From contig CAXXNX010000036.1 of NCBI GenBank assembly GCA_963664285.2, forward strand, positions 1 through 64,000: 64,000 nt of DNA, in the 5' to 3' direction. The DNA is from JAJCYL01 sp963664285 (GTDB lineage Bacteria; Bacteroidota; Bacteroidia; Cytophagales; Cyclobacteriaceae). Below, piece by piece: positions 49,170 through 60,023 of this stretch. A model generated the notes under the pieces. That model had not been told where the DNA came from. It saw only the letters and a program-made list of their open reading frames with translations, and made no database searches. How positions within the stretch are numbered: the stretch's first letter is position 1; each line of letters begins with the position of its first letter. The translations under genes and the position numbers were made by a program.

Positions 49170-50790
49170 CCCGCATTATTCATAGGCCACCAATTTTGGG
49201 ATTAATAATGGGTTGCTAACTATTTTTGATTGGAGTGTATGTATTAATTTGAAGATCAACCAGGTTTCTGGATTTCAAAGGACATTAGAGCGTTTTTTTG
49301 TTAGAATTTTTCAATTTTCAGTCAAAGCTCTATTGTGTTCTTATGGAAGAACATTTTTTTGATTAAACCAAACTGTTTAACTGATCGGTCAGTTCACCGT
49401 AAGCAAATCGCCCAGCAGGTATTGATATCTAAAGGCTCTTGAGAATTGTATTGTCAATGATCTTTTCCTTTCTTTCAGGCACGCCCCAACCTTCATCAGG
49501 TAAAGCCGGATATTGTCCACTTGCCATCGTTTAGCAAAGTGGTGTTTTGTTTTGGCAATTAATAATTTAATCTGCCGGAACATTTCATAACAGAGGGTAG
49601 CGATGATTAAACGCATGAAATTGGCCCAGTAGCGATGACAGGAAAGCCGGTCGGAATAAGTCATGTTTTTGAGTTCCTTTATTCGATTTTCACTGGCATC
49701 ACCTCGCTTGACATAAAAATCAAAGTAAATCTGTTGAGCGGTCATCGCTTCAAAGTTGCTCACAAAGTAACGGACATTCATTCCTTTTCCGGTAGACTCC
49801 ACTTTGGCGTACAGCTTTTCAGAACGATCCCAGCTTTTGGCCTGGTAAGTAAACGGGCCAACAAACTCTTGATGTTTGATAATTTTTGAAGCATATTCCT
49901 TTTTTACTTCAATGATAGTCTGTTTGGTAAAAGTCTTTAAAACTTCATTACTACTAATACCTAAACAAAATTGAAGGTCAAACTGCTTAGCTATCCGATA
50001 AAAAGATGCTCCTGAAAAGCCACTATCCGCTCGAATAAGGATCTTTACTGAGGGCAGTTTTTTTCTGATTTTAATGACAATCCTTTTCAATAAGGCCACA
50101 AACCATTTGTTGGAGTGACAATTGCCCGGACGTAGTACTGGTAAAATGACCTGACCGGTGTTCCCGTCCTTAAAGAACAACTCATGGTACATAGTCTGTC
50201 CATAATAGCCATTATACAAACTGAGTTGTTGGGATCCATGAGTAGGGTCATCGGTACCATCTACATCAATGATGATTTGACCAGTCTTCTCTTTCAACTC
50301 CTCTACATAACGGTCTACAAACCATTGACTCATCTGGTAGATCAGACTCCGATCGGCCTTGTTTTCAAATCGACTTAAAGTAGGCTGGGAACATAATCCG
50401 CTATCTAGTACTTTACGGATCACCGGATCCTCTCGGAGTTTTTGTTCGTCATTGCAATCCTGATAGCCCTGCATCATTAAAAACACCCGTTGGCGAAGCA
50501 TTTCTTCATAAGTGTATTCGATAAAAAAGGGGTTTCGATAGTCAGGAATCAGTGCGGCGAAGCTTTTTAATAGACCAGTCTTTCTCTCTACTTTTTCACT
50601 TAACAATATCGCTCCGTCTGAGCTAATCGCTGATGCTGAAAAATCAAATTTAAAAGCTTGTTTTCCTCGATAAAATACGGTATCTTTTTCCTTATATTCA
50701 GGCATAAATTAATTGCTTATTTTGTTGTCTAACTATCTCAATATAAGCAATTTATGCCTGTTTTTTATTGTCTACTATGAATTTTTCGGG
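49170..50790 (-). mobile_element. IS1380-family element, copy 8
   Basis: Flanked by TTAG on both sides (49166-49169, 50791-50794) where the other copies have TTAA. This shows a real 4-bp target duplication. 1621 bp. Confidence 0.95.
49389..50705 (-). CDS. IS1380-family transposase
   Basis: Intact 438-residue protein, same sequence as the copy at 60.5 kb. Catalytic motifs DVDGTDDPTHG, RADSGFSG and RGDASENRIKEL all present. Confidence 0.94.
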   Translation of the reverse strand: MPEYKEKDTVFYRGKQAFKFDFSASAISSDGAILLSEKVERKTGLLKSFAALIPDYRNPFFIEYTYEEMLRQRVFLMMQGYQDCNDEQKLREDPVIRKVLDSGLCSQPTLSRFENKADRSLIYQMSQWFVDRYVEELKEKTGQIIIDVDGTDDPTHGSQQLSLYNGYYGQTMYHELFFKDGNTGQVILPVLRPGNCHSNKWFVALLKRIVIKIRKKLPSVKILIRADSGFSGASFYRIAKQFDLQFCLGISSNEVLKTFTKQTIIEVKKEYASKIIKHQEFVGPFTYQAKSWDRSEKLYAKVESTGKGMNVRYFVSNFEAMTAQQIYFDFYVKRGDASENRIKELKNMTYSDRLSCHRYWANFMRLIIATLCYEMFRQIKLLIAKTKHHFAKRWQVDNIRLYLMKVGACLKERKRSLTIQFSRAFRYQYLLGDLLTVN

Positions 50791-50991
50791 TTAGTTCTTT
50801 CCATCCTTAAAAATTGACTGGTTTTTTGATTTGACTTTCCGATAGTTAGCCGATGGCTGGCCAACAAAATCAAACCTTTCCATGCTGCCATTACTGGTTT
50901 TGATCCAATGGCTAAAAGTGGAGTCAATATTCTCCCTGTGTCCCTTTTCGGAACTGTTTGTAATTAGTTGATAAGCAGTTAGTCTATGCAT
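50791..50991 (-). CDS. Small ORF of unknown nature
   Basis: 66 codons (MHRLTAYQLITNSSEKGH…). Its stop codon lies in the TTAG next to IS1380 copy 8. No recognised motif and no neighbour in the same direction; may be chance or a fragment. Confidence 0.25.
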   Translation of the reverse strand: MHRLTAYQLITNSSEKGHRENIDSTFSHWIKTSNGSMERFDFVGQPSANYRKVKSKNQSIFKDGKN

Positions 50992-51204
50992 GGGGCAATG
51001 CCTTACTTTCTCTTTCCAGCTTCATAGGAATCCGTTATTTTTAATTTCTTAAGGAACCTAACAGGCACCTACACTTGCTCAAGTTCGTTAGTGATAATTA
51101 AGATGAGCCTAATCTAATCTTAAAATTTATTCTTTTGTGCGGTGAGCAGATTAACGCAACTTTCTCCTAGGCGCAGGTACTGATCCAGCCACAATTCAAA
51201 CGAC
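50992..51204. other. Intergenic stretch
   Basis: About 210 bp with no gene recognised. Confidence 0.35.
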
Positions 51205-51235
51205 AATAAAAAAGGTCCCGAAGGACCTTGAAATT
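51205..51235 (-). terminator. Bidirectional intrinsic terminator after the PKD lipoprotein
   Basis: AAGGTCC, loop CGAA, GGACCTT, with AAAAAA before and TTTTTT after. It lies about 20 bp past the stop of the minus-strand PKD gene. Confidence 0.85.
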
Positions 51236-51255
51236 TTTTACATGCAAATCTCCTT

Positions 51256-52005
51256 TTAATTTATATCAAAATCGAGAAACAAATCAAAACCACTACCTGT
51301 GATTGATATTCTTCCCTCCCCGGTATCCGCATCAATAAAAGTGATAGAGTTAATAATAGGGTTGAAGTTGGAAGTCTGGATCATCAGATCCAATGCCCCG
51401 GCTTCTATTTCGGTATCGTCATCAATGAGTGCAAGGGTCCAAACATCGTCCGTAAGAGGAAGCGGATCGTTCAAAGTGAAGGCGAACGGCACGAATGGTT
51501 CGGCCACATCCGCGACGACAGGAGTAATGATTGTCGATTCAAAACTAGCATCATCCTCCGGGCCAAATATCATCACTATATCAGGACCGCTTCCTGTATC
51601 CCAGGGACCTTCGATATTGCCCAGAGCATCACGATTGTTGAAGTCTATCGCAAGCACTCCTAAAGCAATTAATTCTCTCTGTCCAACATCAAGGTTAATA
51701 CTGACTGAATCGGATTGTTCGTCCTCCGTAAAAGCGGTAAGAGTGACAACATAATCACCGCGTTCCTCATAGGAATATTTAGGATTCACCTCAGTTGAGG
51801 TACCACCATCACCAAAATTCCACCTGTAGTTAGCAGCATTAGTGGAATTATTAATAAATTGTATAGGTTGAGCAATTTCAAAAACATCAAATTCAGTGGT
51901 AGCTTCAAAAGACGGTACAGCAGCTGGAAGAGGATCGTCACCCCCACATGAAGAAATTGCTGCTAAGAGGCCCAAACCTAAACTGTATAGTAAAAATCTT
52001 TTCAT
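51256..52005 (-). CDS. PKD-domain lipoprotein
   Basis: 249 residues from MKRFLLYSLGLGLLAAISSC, a lipoprotein signal with the lipobox Cys followed by GGDD. A PKD domain around residues 35-105 shows the core motif YRWNFGDGGTSTEVNPKYSY. The C-terminal half is an acidic beta-rich domain (DADTGEGRISITGSGFDLFL). Probably surface-exposed or periplasmic, role unknown. The first ATG of the longer frame (52038) is rejected because its 11 extra residues precede the signal peptide. The gene stands alone with its own terminator and is intact. Confidence 0.8.
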   Translation of the reverse strand: MKRFLLYSLGLGLLAAISSCGGDDPLPAAVPSFEATTEFDVFEIAQPIQFINNSTNAANYRWNFGDGGTSTEVNPKYSYEERGDYVVTLTAFTEDEQSDSVSINLDVGQRELIALGVLAIDFNNRDALGNIEGPWDTGSGPDIVMIFGPEDDASFESTIITPVVADVAEPFVPFAFTLNDPLPLTDDVWTLALIDDDTEIEAGALDLMIQTSNFNPIINSITFIDADTGEGRISITGSGFDLFLDFDIN

Positions 52006-52045
52006 TGAATCAATTTTGTAAATATCAAATTTATGCAATAAAAAC

Positions 52046-52074
52046 GGAATACATTATTTAGGAATACATTATTA
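52046..52074. repeat. 15-bp tandem duplication
   Basis: GGAATACATTATT occurs twice in tandem (52046 and 52061), upstream of the PKD gene. Confidence 0.7.
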
Positions 52075-52294
52075 ATGAGAGCTATTGTTTGAGTTTCCAA
52101 TCTGGCTCCTAATAAACCCAGAGGTAATACAATGTACTATAGCCATCCCCTAATTTTCATTTAAGGGTTTGCTATTAGAGGTCTTAATCCGCCACAATTC
52201 AAAACTATATTCTTCTCTTTTTGCAGCAAATGGCTAAATTTCAGGTTCATTATAATAAGTGTCAAAAATTCAAAATAATTAAACAAGACAAACA

Positions 52295-52968
52295 ATGATC
52301 AAACTCACGGATGTGGACAAGTACGTTGATTCTAAGTTTCAGCGCATTTTTATTTTAAAAGGAATTGACTTTGAATTAGAGCAAAATGAATTTATGAGTG
52401 TGATGGGACCAAGTGGTTCCGGCAAATCCACGCTTTTGAATATTCTTGGAATGTTGGATAAGGCTTCCGTCGGAGAATATTATTTTCTAGATGAACCGGT
52501 ACATAAATTTAGCGAACGAAAAACTTCTAATCTCCATAAAAATCATATTGGCTTTATATTTCAGGCCTATCATCTGATCGACGAACTAACGGTTTACGAG
52601 AACATTGAAACTCCACTATTGTATAAGGGAGTAAAAGGTAAAGAAAGAGCAAGTATGGTTGCTGAGATGTTGGATAGGTTTCAAATGGTTGCAAAGAAGG
52701 ATCTGTTTCCTGAACAACTTTCTGGTGGACAGTAGCAATTAGTTGGAGTAGCGAGAGCAATAGTTGGCAAACCCAAGTTGCTATTAGCAGATGAACCTAC
52801 TGGTAATCTGCATTTGGAGCAGGGGGCGGAAATTATGGAGATATATTTAAGGAGTTAAATAATGAGGGAATGACCATTATCCAGGTGACGCATTCGGAAA
52901 GAAATGCTGAGTACGGTTCACGTATAGTGAGATTAGAAGACGGAATGATCGTTTCGGACGGAAAATAA
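52295..52968 (+). pseudogene. ABC transporter ATP-binding protein (MacB/LolD-like), broken
   Basis: Walker A GPSGSGKSTLLNILG, Q-loop GFIFQAYHLIDELT and signature LSGGQ are followed at once by TAG (52733-52735) where relatives have a Gln codon. Beyond it, VARAIVGKPKLLLADEPTGN (Walker B) continues. A TA insertion near 52841 then shifts MEIFKELNNEGMTIIQVTHS, and the H-loop and end (VSDGK) finish at 52968. No permease gene is adjacent. About 224 residues if repaired. Confidence 0.88.
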
Positions 52969-52981
52969 CAATACATATATT

Positions 52982-53794
52982 ATGAGAATTTCATTAATAG
53001 TGGGGTTTTTATCTTTTAATTATCTGTTTTTTGCCCAGGAAAGACCTAAGCCTGAAGAAACTGAAGTATGGGAACCAGTGCCTGAACAGGTTACACCTGG
53101 AATATTTGCTGGAACTCCACCCTCTGATGCAATCGTACTATTTAATGGAAAGGACTTGTCTCAGTGGCGCAATGGACAGTTTAACAATGAAGAGGGTGAT
53201 GTTGAGAAAAATGCCAGTCGATATGCTGAAGAGTTTGATGTTAACTTCACCAGAGGGCCTGCCGGTTGGTTAGTTGAAGCTGGAGAAATGGTGGTCAATA
53301 CTGAAAATGGTAGCATTGAGACAGAAAAGTTTTTTGGGGATATACAGTTGCATCTTGAATGGTTGTGTCCTGAGAATAAAGTCGAGAATAGTCAAATGAA
53401 TGGCAATAGTGGCATATTTTTTATGGGATTATATGAATTGCAGGTTTTAAATTCTTATGATACAAAAACCTATTCAAATGGTCAGGCAGGCTCAATTTAT
53501 AAACAACTTATTCCGTTAGTTAATGCCTCAACAAAACCTGGCACCTGGCAGTACTATGACGTAATCTTTCATGCACCAGAGTTTAATAGTGACAGTAGTG
53601 TCAAAAAGCCTGCTACAATTACCGTTTTTCATAATGGGGTGTTGATTCAGGACAACGCTGAACTATGGGGTCCAACTGCATACATTGGTAAGGCTAGATA
53701 TTTTAAACATCCTGAGAAACTACCACTTCGACTCCAGGACCATGATAATGTGAACAAGGTAAGATATAGAAATATTTGGGTTAGGGAACTTTAA
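52982..53794 (+). CDS. Secreted DUF1080 (3-keto-disaccharide hydrolase family) protein
   Basis: 270 residues with an N-terminal signal peptide (MRISLIVGFLSFNYLFFAQ). DUF1080 marks: DAIVLFNGKDLSQWRN near residue 50, GWLVEAGEMVV, FFGDIQLHLEW, GNSGIFFMGLYELQVLNSY, and the final RYRNIWVREL. The family has a lectin-like beta-sandwich; some members hydrolyse 3-keto-glycosides in the periplasm. The substrate here is unknown. Intact; starts 13 bp after the broken ABC ATPase. Confidence 0.88.
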   Translation: MRISLIVGFLSFNYLFFAQERPKPEETEVWEPVPEQVTPGIFAGTPPSDAIVLFNGKDLSQWRNGQFNNEEGDVEKNASRYAEEFDVNFTRGPAGWLVEAGEMVVNTENGSIETEKFFGDIQLHLEWLCPENKVENSQMNGNSGIFFMGLYELQVLNSYDTKTYSNGQAGSIYKQLIPLVNASTKPGTWQYYDVIFHAPEFNSDSSVKKPATITVFHNGVLIQDNAELWGPTAYIGKARYFKHPEKLPLRLQDHDNVNKVRYRNIWVREL

Positions 53795-53832
53795 CTGATT
53801 TACTGTATACCAAATAGAGTATTAGGATACAT

Positions 53833-54927
53833 ATGAGGTTTTACAAGAAGAATATTGTTTGGCTGGTCTTAGGCTTTGTGACATTTATATCGAGTTGCGG
53901 AGAGAATTCCGAACAGGATAACCCCTCTGAGGAGGAAAGTTCTCAGTCCGAAATAACCAAAGTGACTTCCGTCTGGGGGATAGTTAGTAATGAAAAGTAT
54001 ACTATCGGTGATACTATCCGAATGCGGATACTAACAGAAGGTAATACGTCCGTAGACTCGGTGAAAATAATTTTTGGAGGAAAAGATTTTTTATTTTCAG
54101 GTGATGAGTTAGAAGTTACAACAAAAGACATTCTTCCTGGTAAACAAACTATAACCATTGAAGTATCCTTTCTAAACGCTAGTGAAAAACACACGTTCCC
54201 TATCGAGATGCTCTCAGACATTGTTCCCGGAGAATTGACCTATCAGAGAGTAACTTACTATACACATGACCCTGATGCCTATACCCAGGGGCTTTTCTAT
54301 CATAATGGATATTTATATGAAAGCACTGGGAAAAAAGGAGAATCTAACCTTAGGAAGGTTGAGCTGACCACCGGAAAAGTTCTGGAGCAATCATTTCTTC
54401 CGGATCAATATTTTGGAGAAGGAATTACCCTATGGAATGATCAGATTATTCAACTCACCTGGACTTCCAACCAGGGATTTGTCTATACCCTTGATGGTTT
54501 TGAGCGACTTAAGTCCTTCAATTATCCTACGGAAGGGTACGGGATAGCTACAATTGGTGACGAACTTGTTATGAGTGATGGCAGTGAGAATCTCTATTTC
54601 CTTGACACCGAGAAGTTACTGGAAACTCACCGTTTGCAAGTTTATGATGACAAGGGACCAATTACTAATTTGAATGAATTAGAGTACATAGAAGGCTCAA
54701 TTTATGCGAATGTCTGGCAGACAAACGATATTATCACCATTGACCCTCAAACCGGGAAAGTACTGTCACGAATAGACCTAACTGGCCTCATGAATGCGCA
54801 ATGGTCCCGGCGTCTTGATGTGCTCAATGGTATTGCCTATGACAAGGCCAATAAACGACTCTATGTCACAGGTAAATGGTGGCCGAGATTATACGAGATA
54901 CGATTATTGGAAAAGAAACCTTCTTAG
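53833..54927 (+). CDS. Glutaminyl-peptide cyclotransferase, lipoprotein form
   Basis: 364 residues. Lipoprotein signal ending FISSCGENS, an Ig-like N-terminal part (about 45-130), then a five-bladed propeller-type glutaminyl cyclase domain: DPDAYTQGLFYHNGYLYEST, LPDQYFGEGITLWNDQIIQLTW, DGSENLYFLD, LNELEYIEGSIYANVWQTN and VLNGIAYDKANKRLYVTGKWWPRLYEI. The family cyclises N-terminal Gln to pyroglutamate on exported proteins. Intact; 38 bp after the DUF1080 gene and possibly co-transcribed. Confidence 0.88.
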   Translation: MRFYKKNIVWLVLGFVTFISSCGENSEQDNPSEEESSQSEITKVTSVWGIVSNEKYTIGDTIRMRILTEGNTSVDSVKIIFGGKDFLFSGDELEVTTKDILPGKQTITIEVSFLNASEKHTFPIEMLSDIVPGELTYQRVTYYTHDPDAYTQGLFYHNGYLYESTGKKGESNLRKVELTTGKVLEQSFLPDQYFGEGITLWNDQIIQLTWTSNQGFVYTLDGFERLKSFNYPTEGYGIATIGDELVMSDGSENLYFLDTEKLLETHRLQVYDDKGPITNLNELEYIEGSIYANVWQTNDIITIDPQTGKVLSRIDLTGLMNAQWSRRLDVLNGIAYDKANKRLYVTGKWWPRLYEIRLLEKKPS

Positions 54928-55047
54928 CTAGTTCCGAGGAATTTGGCTTACATCTAATTGCTTCCCATTAGATTGTACTGCCGGGCGTCTTTGAATAAAT
55001 TAAGATTCTGATAATCAAAGAGTTAAAAGAGGTTTGAAAGGATAAAG

Positions 55048-55088
55048 AACCCCGAAATCGGCCGAATAGGGCTTTTTCGGGGTTTTTG
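55048..55088 (+). terminator. Intrinsic terminator after the glutaminyl cyclase gene
   Basis: AACCCCGAAA pairs with TTTCGGGGTT, and the second arm runs into TTTGTTTTG. About 120 bp past the stop codon. Confidence 0.75.
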
Positions 55089-55134
55089 TTTTGCTAGATT
55101 GTGGTGTAGAACACATCTAACACCACAAATTAGA

Positions 55135-56481
55135 ATGCAAAAAAGGCTTTTCCAACCCGAATATGGTTTAACTCCAAAATGGTATTTGTTTAAGAGCAGT
55201 AAATTGGGTGCAGTTTATGATAGTCTACCGTGGAATCAGTTAGCGGACTGCCTGCCTGAAGAAAATAACGGACCTGGTGCTCCCCGGTGGTTTTCCTCAA
55301 AAGGGATGTTTGCGCTGATGTTTCTTAAGTCCTACCTGAGTATCAGTGATGAGAAACTAATAGAACGCTTTAACTCCGATTGGAGCCTACAGTTGTTCTG
55401 TGGCAAAATGTTATCAGACACAGAGAAGATTCGAGACAATGCTATCGTAAGCCGCATCCGCAGTTATCTGGCTGAGTATACAGACTGGCAACAGCTCCAA
55501 CAAATATTGATCGAACATTGGAAAAGAGACATGAATAATACCCATGTGCTTTTAATGGACGCTACCTGTTATGAGAGTTATATCCGTTTTCCTACTGATG
55601 TAAAGCTGTTATGGGAATGCTGCCATTGGGTGTTTGAAAAGCAATTGTTCCGATGGTGTAAAGTAGTGAGAAAGAAAAGGCCTCGCTCCAAATATGTTGA
55701 ACAAAAGCGCAGACAACGCGATTATGAGAAAAGACGCAGGAAGACCTATAAAGAAGGACGTAAGCGTAAAAAAGCCCTGTTGTATCTGCTACACAAGGGG
55801 TTGATCCAACTTCAACAAGTTCTCAACGATGCTAAACTGCCACTGCTTAATGAGCAGGAAAGAGATTACCTGAGAACCATCAAAAAAGTACTTGAACAAC
55901 AGCAGTTCCTACAAACCCACCCGGCCAAAGAGTTAAAAAACCGCATCGTATCATTGGCAAAACCCTATGTCAGGCCGATAGTCAGGGGAAAAGAGAACAA
56001 AAGAGTTGAGTTTGGTATGAAGGTACATATGCTGCAAGTGGATGGGATCTGCATGATTGAGTGTATGAATTTCAACGCTTTCAATGAATCCACCCGGCTC
56101 AAGATTAGTACTGTAAAGCACAAACGACACTTTGGAGCACTTAATCAATTGGGAGCTGACCTGATCTATGCCACAAATGCCAATCGAAGATTTTGCACCA
56201 AAAAGAAAATCTTCACTTGCTTTCCTAAGAAAGGCCCCCAACCTCTTACTAAACAAGACAGTCGGCTCAGTGGACTCATCGCCAATCAAAGGGCTACAGT
56301 GATGGAAGGCAGCTTCGGTGACCACAAAACTCATTACGGGACCAACAGGATTAAAGTTAAAGGAGAGAAAAATGAAAGACTGTTTGTCTTTTTTGCTGTG
56401 ATGACCGCTAACGCAGTAAAAATTAGTAAAAGAAAACTATTGCTAAATACAGTTGATCCACCATTCCAACAGGCCGCATAA
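55135..56481 (+). CDS. DUF772-type (IS5/IS1182/ISNCY-like) transposase
   Basis: 448 residues from MQKRLFQPEYGLTPKWYLFK. The N-terminal DUF772 segment (MFALMFLKSYLSISDEKLIERF, split) is followed by the catalytic core: LLMDATCYESYIRFPTDVKLLW, RVEFGMKVHMLQVDG and MEGSFGDHKTHYG. Family not settled; the FPTD-LLW motif is shared with the ISNCY-like transposase at 15.4 kb. Possible ends are TTGTGGTGTA (55099) and TACACCAAAA (about 56538), only weakly similar. A longer start at 55099 would lie in the terminal sequence. Intact. Confidence 0.8.
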   Translation: MQKRLFQPEYGLTPKWYLFKSSKLGAVYDSLPWNQLADCLPEENNGPGAPRWFSSKGMFALMFLKSYLSISDEKLIERFNSDWSLQLFCGKMLSDTEKIRDNAIVSRIRSYLAEYTDWQQLQQILIEHWKRDMNNTHVLLMDATCYESYIRFPTDVKLLWECCHWVFEKQLFRWCKVVRKKRPRSKYVEQKRRQRDYEKRRRKTYKEGRKRKKALLYLLHKGLIQLQQVLNDAKLPLLNEQERDYLRTIKKVLEQQQFLQTHPAKELKNRIVSLAKPYVRPIVRGKENKRVEFGMKVHMLQVDGICMIECMNFNAFNESTRLKISTVKHKRHFGALNQLGADLIYATNANRRFCTKKKIFTCFPKKGPQPLTKQDSRLSGLIANQRATVMEGSFGDHKTHYGTNRIKVKGEKNERLFVFFAVMTANAVKISKRKLLLNTVDPPFQQAA

Positions 56482-56675
56482 CTAAAAAACAAAAGTTCGT
56501 TTTCTACTTCAAAGGAAGCACTATGTCTATACACCAAAAACGCACTTTCAAACTCTATTTTGTAACAAAAATTGTACTCTTTCAAGAGCAGGTAATCAGT
56601 ATGATGATCAATCTCTCCTCTATTGAAAATCCTGATCCCATTTTTAACCCCTCTTTCTTCTCGCTGAACTAATTT
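56482..56675. other. Gap between transposase and DUF4249 remnant
   Basis: About 190 bp, presumably including the right end of the insertion sequence; no gene seen. Confidence 0.35.
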
Positions 56676-57599
56676 TCAAGGACGCCCTACTGCCGAAACA
56701 TTGAAAAAGCCAACCACTGTCTCAGCGGGGTTGGAGCTAACTAACTATATTAGTGGGAACATTACTCAATGGAGTCGCAAATAATTCTGCAAATCCTCCG
56801 GGTCTGTTTATTTGCAAAGCCATTTCATTGAGGAATATAAATGCTTCATTAGTAATGGAGTAAATCTCTACCTCTACATCATCACCATCAGCGAATGGAG
56901 ATAGAAATTCATTGTCTTCTTCGTCAAAAGGATTTATAGTATCCCTAATGGGGGGAATGAACAAAAGTCCATCGATATTGCCCCCTTCGCTGAATCCTGC
57001 ATCAAAAGCAATATTTATTTCATCCGGGTTGTTCAATAATTGGCCGTTTTATACGATTTAATCCAATAGGTGTCTCCAATTCCGACCGGATCTCTTGCCC
57101 AAAATTCGGCCCAATAGCTGTCAGGGAAGATGAAATTCTTCTCCTCAAACCTGAAAGTAATACTATCAATTGTAGGCACACGATTCATTACTGATTGTGA
57201 GGTGTAAGTATTTCCTTCCGCTTGAATATTAAGGTTGAAGTTGAGGCCTATTTGGCCAAATAGTACTCCATCTACAGGGTTCCATTGATAGCTGCCGTCA
57301 GTCTGTTCATCAAAAGGATAAAGGTTACCTTCACTATCCTCGATGGTTACGATAGCGCCCCGAATGGGATCAGCTACCCCGTTATCGAAATAGGATTGTG
57401 AAGATGTGAGCCTGATGATTTGTGGTTCATTCCTATCGTTTATCCACGCGTCAACTACCACTAATGGAGGCGCTTCTTCCAATTGCGGATTTATTTGATC
57501 CTCGCAGGAAATTAGAATTATACTTATGGCCGGTATGAGAAGAAATCTTATCAAAATGTTTCTGTTTGTTGTATTCAATATGCCAATAGATCTTTTCAT
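56676..57599 (-). pseudogene. DUF4249 lipoprotein, frameshifted twice
   Basis: Start ATG 57599 (MKRSIGILNTTNRNI). Lipoprotein signal ending SIILISC, then the DUF4249 pattern: PPLVVVDAWINDRNEPQIIR, ADPIRGAIVTIEDSEGNLYPF, and SVMNRVPTIDSITFRFE. A missing A near 57047 shifts SYKNGQLLNNPDEINIAF. A 4-bp tandem duplication near 56737-56747 shifts the final SSNPAETVVGFFNVSAVGRP, the conserved family end. The start lies 5 bp after the TonB receptor stop, so the pair formed an uptake operon. Confidence 0.85.
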
Positions 57600-57604
57600 G
57601 AATA

Positions 57605-60023
57605 TCAAAATCTAAAATTGTAAGATATTGAGGGTAATAAGGTGCCAATAATTGATACTTGTGTCGCTTGAGTTTCAACGGGATTTCCGTCCACAGGCCT
57701 CTCATCAACCTGGGCAAAATAAATTGAGAACGGGTTTCTCCTCGCATAAACATTGTATATGCCAAAAATCCAGTAATCCTCATTTTTACGACTTTTACCT
57801 CTTTTTAATTTCCGCCCCTGGAGGGTTGCGGATAAATCAAGCCTGTGGAATACAGGGATTCGAACATTATTTCTTGAGTTAAAATAGTTTAACGGGATGG
57901 TGTAATCCTGGATTTGAAACCGGGAAGTAGGGAAGGTTGTAGGGGTTCCTGAGATCAAACTGAAGTTTGCTGAAAAAGACCACCGACCAGGTGTTTCGTA
58001 AAAGGCTGCGATTTTTAGGTTGTGAGTCTGATCAAAACGAGTGGGGTACCATTTGTTATTGTTAATACCGTCAACTTGCAACTCCGTTCTGGCAAGAGTG
58101 TAACTCAGCCAACCATTGAATCTGCCGCTATTTTTCTTAATAAACAGTTCTAAACCATAGGCTCTTCCCCTTCCCGAAAGTAGATCTCCCTCTATAAACT
58201 CGTTAATTAGGATGTCGGCCCCATCAATATAGTCAATCTGGTTACTAGTTTTCTTATAGTAAGTCTCTATTGAGGTCTCATAGTCATTGTTTTTGCCAAA
58301 GTTCCTAAAATAACCAATGGCCCATTGCTGCCCGGTTTGGGGACGAATATTATTGGTGCTTGGGGTCCAGATGTCAAGAGGATTAGAAGCGGTGGTATTG
58401 GATACCAGATGAATGTATTGGACCGTTCTATTATAGGAAGCTTTGAGTGAGCTGTTGGAGGGCAATTGATATTTCAGGGAAGCTCTTGGTTCCAGGTTGT
58501 GATAGCTTTGAATGACCTCAAGATTATCGGCTTCAAATGTTTCTATCACACTTCTTCGAATTCCTGGTTCAGGTTCATCAAAATCAAAATACTGGCCTTC
58601 ACCGAGGTAGAGAAAATTAGAAAAACGTAAACCGTACTGTACACTTATTTTATCGCCAATATTTTGATCGTTAGAAATATATAGTGAAGCTTCCAGAGCG
58701 TTTTTTTCAGGGATGCTGATGTCCCGGGACTCACCATTACTCACACCTATAGCGTTGGCTGGTTCAAAATTGTAAAAAAGGAAATCAGCTCCAAAAGATA
58801 ACTCGTGGTCAGGATTAATGAAGTAAGTAAACTCTGGTTTTATATCATAGGTATCGATTTCCGAATTCCAATTGAATTTGTCGAGGTCGTCCTCACCAAA
58901 AGCCAGTTCATAGTCATAGTTACTATAAAACAATGTGATATTTGAAAAAAGCCGGTCGTTAAATAAATGATTCCATCTCAAAGTGGTGGTAGTATTTCCC
59001 CAATTAAATCCTTGCTGCTCATCGAACTTGAAATTGTCTCTGCCGAAGTATCCTGAAAGGAAAATTCTATTTTTTGGATTGATGTCATAGTTGGCCTTTA
59101 GAGTGACATCATAGAAATTCAAGGCCGCGCCATCATCAAGAACGTTAGTAAAGGCTTTTGCAAATACATCAGCATAGGAGCGACGTGCTGCGACGATAAA
59201 TGATGCTTTATCTTTTTTAATAGGACCTTCTACGGCTAAACGGCTAAAAATACTACCAACACCTCCCTGGGCTGTTAATTGTTTGTTATTACCCTCCTTC
59301 ATTCTTATATCCAATATTGACGCAATTCTGCCACCATAACGAGCTGGGATGCCACCTTTGATCAGTTGTATATCTTTCACCGCATCGGGATTAAAGACGG
59401 AAAAAAAAACCAAGGAGGTGTGAAGAGTTGTAAACCGGCGCTTCATCCAACAGCACAAGGTTCTGGCCAACGCCACCACCTCGTACGTTGAATCCTGTGG
59501 TTCCTTCACCTACTGTAGTGACACCCGGCAATGTTTGAATACTTTTCAAGACATCAACCTCGCCAAGAAATGACGGTAATTTTTGAATTGATTGAATGTC
59601 AAGCTTATTCGTACTCATTTGCACTCCCGAAACATTGATATCTTCAGGTTCGGCTTCAATGACTATTTCTTCAAGTACTGTGCCTTCCGGGAATAATTCC
59701 AAGTCAAGCCGTTCATTTTTGTCGAGCTCAATCTCCCGGGTCTGCGTATTAAAACCGAGATATCGAAATTCAAAATTGTAAGTGCCGGGAGCTATGGTAA
59801 TCGAATAAAAACTGTAAAAATTAGTTACAGCACCCGTTTCAAGTTCCCTGATGTAGATCGTAGCTCCAATTAGGTTTTCTCCGTTTGAAGCGTCCTGGAG
59901 ATAGCCACTCACTGTGAACTTTTCTTGAGATTTAACTGAATTGCAAAATCCCAAGACGAAAGCAAGAATTATTAACCAGTATTTAATCACAATTATATAT
60001 TGAAGGCGCAATATTAGTACCAA
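57605..60023 (-). pseudogene. TonB-dependent receptor with carboxypeptidase-like N-terminal domain, frameshifted
   Basis: Outer-membrane uptake receptor of the kind paired with DUF4249. Signal peptide (WLIILAFVLGFCNSVKS), CarboxypepD-reg-like domain (FTVSGYLQDASNGENLIGAT), and plug with FNVRGGGVGQNLVLLDEAPVY. One extra T in a nine-T run (59401-59409) breaks GFFSVFNPDAVKDIQLIKGG. The beta-barrel then continues (GGIPARYGGRIASILDI) to the terminal aromatic SISYNFRF. The start is uncertain: GTG 59990 just before IKYWLI fits the signal peptide better than TTG 60023. About 795 residues if repaired. Confidence 0.87.

Noticed and set aside
49635..50378. Repeated 84- and 64-codon open frames antisense to every IS1380 transposase (MTGKPVG..., MVHSLSI...)
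   Set aside because: They recur only because the element is repeated; no recognised domain or start signal, and they lie wholly inside the transposase on the other strand.
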